Positions 1-6,670 of a DNA stretch of 51,610 bases are shown here, piece after piece. Both the position numbers and the translations under genes were made by a program. Origin of the DNA: Cypionkella aquatica. GTDB lineage: Bacteria; Pseudomonadota; Alphaproteobacteria; Rhodobacterales; Rhodobacteraceae. The notes beneath the pieces were generated by a model. It ran no database searches. It saw only the letters and a program-made list of their open reading frames with translations, and was not told where the DNA came from. The stretch spans positions 1 through 51,610 of the forward strand of contig NZ_BSPP01000003.1 in the NCBI RefSeq assembly GCF_030161095.1. Reading direction: 5' to 3'. The first letter of the stretch is position 1; each line of letters opens with the position of its first letter.

Positions 1-5
1 CTCGT

Positions 6-11
6 CCTCCT
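6..11 (-). promoter_or_regulatory. Shine-Dalgarno at left edge
   Basis: On the minus strand an AGGAGG sits four to five bases from the window edge, downstream of the last small gene of the operon. The spacing predicts a start codon just outside the window, so the operon of small genes probably continues to the left. Confidence 0.5.
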
Positions 12-77
12 TGCTTCCAAAATTACCAAGCAAGGCGTCTACAAATCTAGGGGCTATTCAAACAGGGAGATTCTGAT

Positions 78-380
78 TCATTCTGGCACCTGTTGAATCT
101 TGTGAGCCTGAGACTGCCACTCTGCCCATCTCAGGGTGTTCCCGGCCTCTATAGCCGTCCAGCGCTTTGCGTCTCGGATCGGTGGCGGTGGCACCATCAC
201 TCGCAAAATCTTCTCCCATTGCTTACGATTAACAGCCATATCATTCAGACGACAAACACGGAGCGCATCCGGGCCAAGTTCGCGGCTGAATAGGTCAATC
301 ACATATTGACCTGAGGCCTTGATAAGACGGATTAGATTCTGAAAGTCTTCGTCAGTTTCGACTAGTCTCTGTTCCCGCAT
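78..380 (-). CDS. Hypothetical protein, 100 aa, mobile-element-type operon
   Basis: I do not recognise this protein. It is a small, charged, soluble protein with no signal peptide or membrane segment. It has a probable helical N-terminal half and a proline patch (four consecutive prolines) near residue 65, followed by a Trp-rich tail. It starts with ATG at 380 inside the end of the preceding gene (19-nt overlap), which suggests translational coupling. It is the last complete member in the window of a six-gene minus-strand run with lower GC than the rest. The packing and lack of known relatives fit phage or integrative-element genes, but no hallmark domain supports a specific role. Confidence 0.6.
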   Translation of the reverse strand: MREQRLVETDEDFQNLIRLIKASGQYVIDLFSRELGPDALRVCRLNDMAVNRKQWEKILRVMVPPPPIRDAKRWTAIEAGNTLRWAEWQSQAHKIQQVPE

Positions 381-592
381 TGAATTGCCTTCGCTGCCAT
401 TTTATCACGCAGTTTGTCCAGCAGTGGAATCGCGCACATTTCCCCACGAAAAATTCGGCGCTGCAATTTCCTCACATATGCGGCGTCTCGCGCCAAATCA
501 TCTTTGACGGGTTTTTCTTTCGGTTTGGATTTAGGTTTATACTCAATCAATACTGCGGTGTCGCTGTCGGTCCATTCAATTGATTCATCCAC
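362..592 (-). CDS. Hypothetical protein, 76 aa, GTG start
   Basis: Unrecognised small acidic-then-basic protein with a central Lys/Pro-rich stretch (alternating KPK and KEKP) and a basic C-terminal half. The frame opens with GTG at 592, three bases after the TGA of the upstream 58-aa gene; no in-frame ATG lies nearby. It overlaps the next gene by 19 nt. No signal peptide or membrane segment is visible. The context is the same tightly packed low-GC operon, and the function is unknown. Confidence 0.55.
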   Translation of the reverse strand: MDESIEWTDSDTAVLIEYKPKSKPKEKPVKDDLARDAAYVRKLQRRIFRGEMCAIPLLDKLRDKMAAKAIQCGNRD

Positions 593-595
593 TTT

Positions 596-772
596 TCAAA
601 ACCCCGGCAACGGACGGACGTGGGGGGCGTCTAGATGCAAGATCACTGTAATATCCGGCCCCCGATCTGAATCAAACCGAAATGCTTCTGGGCCAATTTG
701 CTGCCCAGATTTTGGGCTGAGGTCTCCAAGAATCTGCATAATTGATGCGATCTGTTCTAGATTGAGTTCCAT
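596..772 (-). CDS. Hypothetical micro-protein, 58 aa
   Basis: A 58-codon frame starts at ATG 772, four bases after the stop of the upstream gene, with GGAG just before the start. It ends with TGA three bases before the GTG of the next gene, so it exactly fills the space in the operon. The product has a hydrophobic helical N-terminus (MELNLEQIASIMQIL) and an aspartate-rich C-terminal half. I recognise no family. Its main support is positional: without it this would be the only gap in an otherwise gap-free run. Confidence 0.5.
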   Translation of the reverse strand: MELNLEQIASIMQILGDLSPKSGQQIGPEAFRFDSDRGPDITVILHLDAPHVRPLPGF

Positions 773-775
773 TTT

Positions 776-1267
776 TTACTCCATTATGCCGACTTTGCGC
801 GCTTCCGCAATTCTCGCGGCCAATGGCAGAGTCAAAAGAATTTCAAGCTGCTGCTTTTTGCCCATATCCGCCAGCGGGTGTTCTTTGGTGCCGCCTCCAA
901 CGCTGGCCACGCCAAGCTTGCGGGCCATCGCCATGCGCTCGGCACGCTTGTGGGGGTGGATTTCTTCGACTTTTAGGACCGCTTCCGCCTGTGCGACCAC
1001 ATCGCCCGCTTGAACGCGCCGTAGGTTTTGCACCTCGCGGAAAGCCTTCAACTCCATGAATTCTTTCTCATACGCGGCTTGATCAAACGCGCCCCCGAAC
1101 GTGCCTAGGCGCGCTTCTGATAGCTGGAAGACGTCAGACTCGCTGATCTGGACGCCGTAATGCTTCATCGCGTCGTCTTGGACACGCTCGACCATCGCGG
1201 CCCATTTCTCGGAGAGAAACGGGGAGTCATTTACGAGTCGTTGAAACTCGGGGTATTCATTTTCCAT
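776..1267 (-). CDS. Hypothetical protein, 163 aa
   Basis: Unrecognised soluble protein. I place the start at ATG 1267, one base after the TAA of the upstream 96-aa gene; an upstream in-frame ATG at 1327 would overlap that gene deeply. The sequence is rich in Glu, Lys and Ala and predicted largely helical, with a coiled-coil-like middle (about residues 65-110). The C-terminal part carries a GGG turn followed by a Leu-rich helix. No catalytic motif is apparent. Scaffold, chaperone or other phage-type accessory roles are possible, but nothing in the sequence decides this. Confidence 0.6.
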   Translation of the reverse strand: MENEYPEFQRLVNDSPFLSEKWAAMVERVQDDAMKHYGVQISESDVFQLSEARLGTFGGAFDQAAYEKEFMELKAFREVQNLRRVQAGDVVAQAEAVLKVEEIHPHKRAERMAMARKLGVASVGGGTKEHPLADMGKKQQLEILLTLPLAARIAEARKVGIME

Positions 1268-1268
1268 G

Positions 1269-1559
1269 TTAACGGATTCCTTTATTGCTTGCATATTCGA
1301 CCAGCAAAATCGTTTGAATGTGATCATACGTCGCTTTTGTATTCTGGTCTGGATCGGCCTTGCGCAATTGCGCCACGAGTCGCTCCACGTCTGACATTTT
1401 CAATCGAGTGGAAGCCTGAAAGATTTGAGTCAAAAGAGGTTCAGAATTCAGAATCTCTTCGATTTTGATGTTGCTCCCATTTGCGCGATTATATACGGCG
1501 CGCATTGCGGGGGTGCTGGAAAGGACTAGGCGGCGAATTGCGGTTAGAAAGGTATTCAT
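1269..1559 (-). CDS. Hypothetical protein, 96 aa
   Basis: Small basic soluble protein, all-helical by composition, with no recognised domain. Its ATG at 1559 overlaps the TGA of the preceding gene in an ATGA arrangement (4 nt), the classic sign of translational coupling. It is followed after one base by the start of the 163-aa gene. The C-terminal half (a DVERLVAQLRKADP helix) could be a protein-interaction segment. Function unknown. Confidence 0.6.
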   Translation of the reverse strand: MNTFLTAIRRLVLSSTPAMRAVYNRANGSNIKIEEILNSEPLLTQIFQASTRLKMSDVERLVAQLRKADPDQNTKATYDHIQTILLVEYASNKGIR

Positions 1560-2092
1560 GCCGCTGCTGCCTCAGTCCAAAACTCTTCCAACTCGCGCGG
1601 ATCGAGTCCGCCATTGATCAGGCAGAACCCCTCGATAAACTTTGGCCAATTATGGGGGAGATTTGATTCTTCCCCCGTAAGTACAAATTCCGTAATTCCT
1701 GACGCCAGCAGGACCTTACTGCGTAGGGCCTCCCCATATATATAGAAGGCGTCGCCACCCGGAATTGTCGCCAAAGTATTCATAAATTTGGCTTGCATTT
1801 TTTTAGACCGCGCTTGCGCTTTGGGATCCACATGCAGGAAGGCTTCAAAACTGCGCGCGACCATCAGCCCGTCTTTACCGACGTAAAGGTCTGAATTGTG
1901 ATCTGATACCTTGACAAGTTCCGCAAGTTTTGGACGTGCTTTCCTGTCCGTCCACTTCAGAACCTCAACTAGGTAATAGTGCGGGTGTCGGTTTTTGGTG
2001 AAATGGGGCGAGCAGCTCATTGACTGACCCACTGTCGTGGGGTTTAGGCCCAAGACCTCTGAGGCTGACGCCTGACTGATAAAAACTGGCAT
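1556..2092 (-). CDS. Hypothetical protein with HTH-like N-terminus, first gene of operon
   Basis: First gene of the six-gene low-GC operon, 178 aa, ATG at 2092 preceded by AAAAGGAAA. Residues about 3-25 (SQASASEVLGLNPTTVGQSM) resemble the helix-turn-helix of small terminase or excisionase-like proteins: an alanine/serine-rich first helix, a turn, then a polar recognition helix. The rest contains a mid-protein Lys/Arg-rich helix (about 88-100) and an acidic C-terminus. No other motif is recognised. A DNA-binding function is an inference from the N-terminus only. The gene is transcribed from the strong promoter at 2118-2146. Confidence 0.6.
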   Translation of the reverse strand: MPVFISQASASEVLGLNPTTVGQSMSCSPHFTKNRHPHYYLVEVLKWTDRKARPKLAELVKVSDHNSDLYVGKDGLMVARSFEAFLHVDPKAQARSKKMQAKFMNTLATIPGGDAFYIYGEALRSKVLLASGITEFVLTGEESNLPHNWPKFIEGFCLINGGLDPRELEEFWTEAAAA

Positions 2093-2117
2093 GTAGATTT
2101 CCTTTTAACTTAACGAA

Positions 2118-2146
2118 TTTATACTTGACAATTCGGATTTTGTCAA
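2118..2146 (-). promoter_or_regulatory. Near-consensus sigma-70 promoter with overlapping inverted repeat
   Basis: On the minus strand TTGACA (2146-2141) is separated by exactly 17 bp from TATAAA (2123-2118), about 25 bp upstream of the first small gene. The -35 hexamer is one arm of an inverted repeat, TTGACA-N10-TGTCAA (2125-2146), so the spacer and -35 would be covered by a dimeric regulator. Such a strong promoter with a built-in operator is typical of phage or mobile-element control regions. Confidence 0.7.
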
Positions 2147-2197
2147 AAATCCGCGCATAACGGTTCAATTAAGCGATTCGAGAATTAAAGTCAGATT

Positions 2198-2236
2198 GAG
2201 GCGCGCTAACGCGCCCCCGCCACAAAACAAAAAGGC
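2198..2236. repeat. Copy 1 of duplicated two-hairpin element
   Basis: A short GC palindrome (GGCGCG-CTAA-CGCGCC) is followed by CCCGCCA, an A-rich stretch and AAGGC leading into a terminator. A second, diverged copy lies at 2284-2320. In copy 2 the palindrome is shortened to GGCGC-TAAC-GCGCC but still pairs, so the structure survives the 2-nt difference. Confidence 0.6.
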
Positions 2237-2260
2237 CCCGAGCATTTACGCCGGGGCCTT
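2232..2260 (-). terminator. Rho-independent terminator, minus strand
   Basis: AAGGCCCCG (2232-2240) and CGGGGCCTT (2252-2260) form a perfect 9-bp stem with an 11-nt loop. Read on the minus strand, the stem is followed by TTTTTGTTTTG, a good U-tract. It would stop transcription arriving from the tRNA-Ser side before the small-gene promoter, insulating that promoter. Confidence 0.75.
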
Positions 2261-2283
2261 ATAGTCGTCTTGTCTTAAGCGGG

Positions 2284-2320
2284 GAGGCGCTAACGCGCCC
2301 CCGTCATAAACCAAGAAGGC
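2284..2320. repeat. Copy 2 of duplicated two-hairpin element
   Basis: Diverged duplicate of 2198-2236. The following terminator counterpart is degenerate here: GGCACC and GGAGCC still pair except for one A-A mismatch. It looks like a tandem duplication in which one terminator has decayed. Confidence 0.5.
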
Positions 2321-2551
2321 ACCAAGTTTTGACGTTAGGAGCCCGTGAAGTGAAGGGTCCGGCAGTCGTGTCGCTGTGGTGATGTGAACGGCCCCGCCGT
2401 ATCAAGTAGCCTGTGGACGAGTCGTACATCAACAGATCAGACCGGTTAGAATGTCTGCTTGATACTCCACGCGTCAGCGTGGGTCCAATAGCGTGTCCAA
2501 TGAGCTGATTCGAAATGTTGGATTTGTGAGAAATATCAATGGCTTGAGTGT
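2321..2551. other. Non-coding stretch beside tRNA-Ser 3' end
   Basis: No convincing gene. It contains a small perfect hairpin, CCACGC-GTCA-GCGTGG (2467-2482), downstream of the tRNA on the minus strand but without a U-tract. This is the expected position of an attachment-site boundary if the low-GC genes belong to an element integrated at the tRNA 3' end; no second att copy can be seen in the window. Confidence 0.35.
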
Positions 2552-2641
2552 TGGCGGAAGCGGTGGGATTCGAACCCACGGTACGGTTCCCCGCACGCTA
2601 GTTTTCAAGACTAGAGCCTTAAACCACTCGGCCACACTTCC
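2552..2641 (-). tRNA. tRNA-Ser (anticodon UGA)
   Basis: Class II tRNA on the minus strand, 90 nt with encoded CCA. The acceptor stem GGAAGTG/CGCTTCC pairs throughout (one T-G). The anticodon stem-loop reads CTAGT-CTTGAAA-ACTAG with anticodon TGA. There is a long variable arm and a T-loop with GTTCGAATC. Discriminator base G followed by CCA. Serine identity agrees with the long variable arm. Confidence 0.97.
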
Positions 2642-2696
2642 CTGCCCGGAGCTTTGATACACAACCGGAGTCGCGTCTTCATTGATCCGTGGGGGG

Positions 2697-2725
2697 CTGA
2701 TACCATTGTTTGCTGGGAATTCAAG
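2697..2725 (-). promoter_or_regulatory. Candidate promoter of tRNA-Ser
   Basis: On the minus strand CTTGAA (2725-2720) and TATCAG (2702-2697) are 17 bp apart, about 55 bp upstream of the tRNA 5' end. The hexamers are moderate matches to sigma-70 consensus, and the position fits a short 5' leader. Confidence 0.45.
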
Positions 2726-2833
2726 CGCAAGCTGCGTCAAAGGCGGATGGCGTTGCTTTTCAAGCCCTAAGCTTTGCAAATATCTACGCTTTTCGACGGC
2801 GCGCTTTTCAAGAATCGGTGCCGCATCATCGGA

Positions 2834-3514
2834 TTACGCGCTACCAAAACCTGCCTTGATCCGGGCCAGATGCACAATCAGCGCATGTTGCGCGCCGCGG
2901 ATGTGGGTGACGGTCAGATCGGCGGCGGCAGCTGCGTCGCCCCGCGCGCAGGCTTCCAGGATTTCAAGATGTTCGATATTCGCGCGGGTGTGGCCTTCGC
3001 TCAGCACCAGTTGCGCGCGCACATAGCGGTCCAGACGGTCCATCGCATTGCTGAGTGTGGCAAGATGAAACGGCAGATTGCTGGCACGATACAGTGTCAG
3101 ATGAAAGGCGCGGTTCAAATCACCCCAGCGCATCGGATCGTCAGAGCTGGAGAATTCCTCATAAATCGCCCGCGCCTCGGCGATCAGGGCGGGCGTCATA
3201 TGCGGCACGGCGGCGCGGATCACATGCGCGTCAATGATGCAGCGAAAGTCGAAAATCTCACTGGCCTCGGCAAGCGAAAGCCCGACCACCACCGCGCCTT
3301 TGAAGCGATGGTTTTTCACCAGCCCCTGTTGTTCCAGCATGGTGATCGCCTCGCGCACAGGGATCCGGCTGGTGTGAAACAGCCGCGCGATTTCGTCTTG
3401 GCGCAACGGGTCCCCGTCTTTCAACTCGCCCTCAATAATGGCGCGGCGCAGCGATTCAAAGACCAGCCCGCCTGCCGAGACTGTCTTGGATACGTCCACG
3501 CCCTTTAGTGCCAT
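2834..3514 (-). CDS. GntR family transcriptional regulator, FCD subfamily
   Basis: 226 aa, the usual length for FadR-type GntR regulators. Residues about 15-75 are the winged helix (QDEIARLFHTSRIPVREAI is the recognition region). Residues about 85-215 are an all-helical FCD ligand domain with the expected metal-site pattern (Asp/His in DAHVIR, FHLTLY, EHLEIL and a His near the end). FCD regulators bind small carboxylates or amino acids and usually repress the neighbouring operon. The gene is divergent from the M24 peptidase/dpp operon, with a candidate operator at 3579-3597 between them, so it most likely controls that operon and itself. The ligand is not deducible from sequence. Confidence 0.9.
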   Translation of the reverse strand: MALKGVDVSKTVSAGGLVFESLRRAIIEGELKDGDPLRQDEIARLFHTSRIPVREAITMLEQQGLVKNHRFKGAVVVGLSLAEASEIFDFRCIIDAHVIRAAVPHMTPALIAEARAIYEEFSSSDDPMRWGDLNRAFHLTLYRASNLPFHLATLSNAMDRLDRYVRAQLVLSEGHTRANIEHLEILEACARGDAAAAADLTVTHIRGAQHALIVHLARIKAGFGSA

Positions 3515-3578
3515 GCTTGCCCCCCGATCCTCTGAATACTGCTTTACGCAAGGTGCGGCAAAATGGAAGAAGAATCAC

Positions 3579-3597
3579 ATTGTATATCGGATCCAAT
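3579..3597. promoter_or_regulatory. Candidate GntR/FCD operator
   Basis: ATTGTAT-ATCGG-ATCCAAT is a 19-bp imperfect dyad (6 of 7 arm positions match) in the divergent gntR/peptidase intergenic region. Its ATTG...CAAT ends resemble operators of FCD-type GntR regulators. No other dyad of this quality is seen in the 200-bp region. Confidence 0.45.
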
Positions 3598-3712
3598 CCG
3601 GGTTAGCTAAAAAGCGCGTCAGTGGGGAGCTTGGCGTGCCAGCTTTGCGCGCGCTTTTGGCGCGTGATTGCCATTTCTCCTCCGCATGTCGCAGACAAAA
3701 AATGGACCGTTG

Positions 3713-4900
3713 ATGACCGATTTTGCGACCGCCCTTGCCGCCTTTCGCCCCGTTGTGGCGCAGCCGATCGCGGTGGCAGAGTTACAGGCGCGAATTTCCG
3801 AATTGCAGGCGCGTATGCTGCGTGACGGCGTCAAAGCGGTCTGGCTGGATGCATCAACCGCACAGACCTACTACACTGGGCTGCGGCTGGGGCTGTCAGA
3901 ACGGATTCACGGCGCGTTGGTGCCAGCTGCAGGCGCGCTGATTTACATTTCACCGCAGTTTGAGGTGCCAAAGCTGCGCAGCATGCTGCGGGTTGAAGGC
4001 AATGTTGCGGCTTGGGAAGAGCATGAGAACCCCTATGCGCTGATTGCTATGCAAGTGGCGGCGCTGGTGGCCCCGGGCGCGGGGCTTGCGCTGGACCCAG
4101 CGACGCCGTTTGTGTTTGCATCAGCGCTGATGGCGCAGGTGGCAGGCCCCGTGACCTCGGCGCAGGCGATGATTGAAGCGCAGCGGCAGTGCAAATCGGC
4201 GGCGGAACTGGCGCTGATGCAAACTGCGATGGATGCCAGTTTTGCTGTGCAAAAGGCGGTCTATGCCGGGCTGCGCGCCGGAATCTCGACCACCGAAGTC
4301 ACCAATTTCATCCTCGCCGCGCATGTGGCTTTGGGCCTAAAGCCGCTGTTTGCCGCCGCGCAATTTGGTGGGGCCACTGCCTATCCGCACGGCGTGCCCG
4401 ACCCCCAAATCTTGCAATACGGCGATATGGTGCTGTTCGATATGGGCGGCACCTTGCACGGCTATGCATCTGACATCACCCGCACTTATGTCTTCGGCAC
4501 CGCCACCCCGCGCCAGCGTCAGCTGTGGGAATTAGAGCGTCAGGCGCAAAGCGCTGCCTTTGCAGCTGCACAAATCGGCACCCCTTGTGGCGCGGTTGAT
4601 GAGGCAGCACGGACTGTGTTCACGGCTGCAGGCTTTGGCCCCGATTATCAGGTTCCGGGCCTGCCGCATCGCACCGGGCATGGCCTTGGCCTTGATATCC
4701 ACGAAGCCCCCTACATTGTCGGCGGCAACCAGACCCCGCTTGCCGCAGGCATGTGCTTTTCTATCGAGCCTATGCTTTGCGTTTACGGCGAATGTGGCGT
4801 GCGGCTGGAAGATATTGTTTACATGACACAAACCGGCCCGCGCTGGTTTGTGCCGCCCGCCGAACGGTTGGATGATCCGTTCGCAGACCCCACGACCTAA
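3713..4900 (+). CDS. M24 family metallopeptidase (Xaa-Pro aminopeptidase/dipeptidase-like)
   Basis: 395 aa from the ATG at 3713; in-frame ATGs at 3668 and 3686 are possible, but GGA is best placed for 3713. It has an N-terminal creatinase-type domain (about 1-160) followed by a pita-bread catalytic domain. All five dinuclear metal ligands are present: D243 (DMGG), D254 (SDITRT), H323 (GHGLG), E352 (SIEP) and E366 (RLED). The family removes N-terminal residues from Xaa-Pro peptides; some relatives such as DddP act on DMSP instead. Immediately upstream of a peptide ABC transporter, it probably processes imported peptides in the cytoplasm. No signal peptide. The exact substrate is inference. Confidence 0.88.
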   Translation: MTDFATALAAFRPVVAQPIAVAELQARISELQARMLRDGVKAVWLDASTAQTYYTGLRLGLSERIHGALVPAAGALIYISPQFEVPKLRSMLRVEGNVAAWEEHENPYALIAMQVAALVAPGAGLALDPATPFVFASALMAQVAGPVTSAQAMIEAQRQCKSAAELALMQTAMDASFAVQKAVYAGLRAGISTTEVTNFILAAHVALGLKPLFAAAQFGGATAYPHGVPDPQILQYGDMVLFDMGGTLHGYASDITRTYVFGTATPRQRQLWELERQAQSAAFAAAQIGTPCGAVDEAARTVFTAAGFGPDYQVPGLPHRTGHGLGLDIHEAPYIVGGNQTPLAAGMCFSIEPMLCVYGECGVRLEDIVYMTQTGPRWFVPPAERLDDPFADPTT

Positions 4901-4986
4901 GGCGCAACCCATCCGCGCCTGCAACGAAAACCGGCCCGCCTGAACAGGCTGGATAAGTGCTTAACAGAGAGTGAAAGGACCAAGAC

Positions 4987-6591
4987 ATGAAAATGCTGAC
5001 CCGTATCCTTATTGCGGCATCCGCACTGGCGATGACCACCGCCATGCCCGCCCTTGCAAAAACCTTCGTCTACTGCTCGGAAGCATCGCCCGAGGGCTTT
5101 GATCCGGCACCCTACACCGCTGGCGGCACCTTTGATGCCTCGGCGCATCCAATCTACAACCGTCTGGTTGAATTCAAAAAAGGCACCACCGAGGTCGAGC
5201 CTGCGCTGGCTGAATCGTGGGAAATCTCGGCTGATGGTCTGGAATACACGTTCAAGCTGCGTCAGGGCGTGAAATGGCAATCGAACGACAAATTCACCCC
5301 ATCGCGTGATTTCAACGCCGATGACGTGATCTTCAGCTACCAGCGCCAAGCGTCCGCCGATCACCCGTGGAACCAGTATATCGCGGGCATCACCTACGAG
5401 TATTACAACTCTATGGAAATGCCGTCCTTGATCAAGGACATCGTCAAGGTTGACGATTACACCGTGAAATTTGTGCTGACCCGCCCCGAAGCACCGTTCA
5501 TGGCGAACATCGCGATGCCGTTCGCATCCATCTTGTCGGCAGAATATGCGGATGTGCTGGACAAAGCTGGCACCAAGGAAGACCTGAACAACGCGCCGAT
5601 CGGCACTGGCCCGTTCAAATTCGTGGCTTACCAAAAAGACGCTGTGATCCGTTACGCAAAGAACGCCGATTACTGGGGCACAGCGCCGCTGATCGACGAT
5701 CTGGTGTTCGCAATCACCCCGGATGCGGCTGTGCGCCTGCAAAAGCTGAAAGCTGGCGAATGTCAGTTGATGCCCTACCCTGCCCCGGCCGATATCGCCG
5801 CGATCAAGGAAGATACGAACCTGAAAATGGACGAGCAAGCTGGCCTGAACGTCGGCTACCTTGCCTACAACACCACCCAAGCGCCGTTCGACAACCCCAA
5901 GGTCCGCAAAGCTTTGAACATGGCGCTGAACAAGCAAGCCATCATCGACGCGGTGTTCCAAGGTGCAGGCCAAGTCGCCAAAAACCCGATCCCGCCGACC
6001 ATGTGGTCGTATAACGACGCTATCGTGGATGACGTTTACGATCCGGTCGCGGCCAAAGCCGCTTTGGAAGCTGAAGGCGTCAAGGATCTGTCGATGAAGA
6101 TCTGGGCGATGCCGGTGCAGCGCCCCTACATGCCGAACGCCAAGCGCGCGGCAGAACTGATGCAGGAAGACTTCGCCAAAGTCGGCGTCAAGGTAGAGAT
6201 CGTTTCCTACGAATGGGGCGAATATCTGGACAAGTCGATGGAGCCGGGTCGTGACGGCGCGGTGATCTTGGGTTGGACCGGGGACAATGGTGATCCGGAT
6301 AACTTCATGGGCGTGCTACTGTCTTGCGCTTCGGCCCAGCCGGGTGGTGCAAACCGCGCGTTCTGGTGCAATGAAGAGTTCTCGGCGCTGCTGGCAAAAG
6401 CCAAACAGACCGCAGACGTGGCAGAGCGCACCAAGCTTTATGAAGACGCGCAAGTGATCTTCAAGGATCAGGCACCTTGGGCAACCTTGGACCATTCGAC
6501 GCAATATGTGCCGATGGCCAAGAACGTCACTGGTTTCGTGATGAGCCCGCTGGGCGATTTCACCTTTGACACCGTTGATCTGGCTGAATAA
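4987..6591 (+). CDS. dppA: Peptide ABC transporter substrate-binding protein (SBP family 5, DppA-like)
   Basis: 534 aa, the normal size for a DppA/OppA-type receptor. A Sec signal peptide (residues 1-24, hydrophobic ILIAASALAMTTAMPALA with an AxA cleavage site) precedes KTFVYCSEASPEGFDP, the start typical of dipeptide-binding proteins. The family-5 signature region (DVIFSYQRQ, RYAKNADYWG) is present. RBS GAAAGGA lies 8 nt before ATG. It acts in the periplasm, delivering peptide to DppBC. The gene lies 86 bp after the peptidase and 79 bp before dppB. Substrate by homology is di- or tripeptide, but haem or other small molecules are also bound by relatives. Confidence 0.93.
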   Translation: MKMLTRILIAASALAMTTAMPALAKTFVYCSEASPEGFDPAPYTAGGTFDASAHPIYNRLVEFKKGTTEVEPALAESWEISADGLEYTFKLRQGVKWQSNDKFTPSRDFNADDVIFSYQRQASADHPWNQYIAGITYEYYNSMEMPSLIKDIVKVDDYTVKFVLTRPEAPFMANIAMPFASILSAEYADVLDKAGTKEDLNNAPIGTGPFKFVAYQKDAVIRYAKNADYWGTAPLIDDLVFAITPDAAVRLQKLKAGECQLMPYPAPADIAAIKEDTNLKMDEQAGLNVGYLAYNTTQAPFDNPKVRKALNMALNKQAIIDAVFQGAGQVAKNPIPPTMWSYNDAIVDDVYDPVAAKAALEAEGVKDLSMKIWAMPVQRPYMPNAKRAAELMQEDFAKVGVKVEIVSYEWGEYLDKSMEPGRDGAVILGWTGDNGDPDNFMGVLLSCASAQPGGANRAFWCNEEFSALLAKAKQTADVAERTKLYEDAQVIFKDQAPWATLDHSTQYVPMAKNVTGFVMSPLGDFTFDTVDLAE

Positions 6592-6670
6592 GCGCGTATG
6601 AAACCGAATGTGCGGGGGGCAGCCCTCGCACATTCGACATTTGGCCAAAGGCTTGGCCCAAGGAACCCCC

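Noticed and set aside
2304-2779. Overlapping short frames (91-101 codons) across the tRNA-Ser gene
   Set aside because: They run through the tRNA and its hairpins and have no RBS.
3668-3712. Upstream in-frame starts of the M24 peptidase (3668 and 3686)
   Set aside because: No purine-rich RBS before 3668; the added residues are not family-like. Kept 3713, although 3686 cannot be excluded.
4897-5973. 358-codon minus-strand frame opposite dppA
   Set aside because: Antisense artefact; dppA has a signal peptide, family motifs and an RBS.
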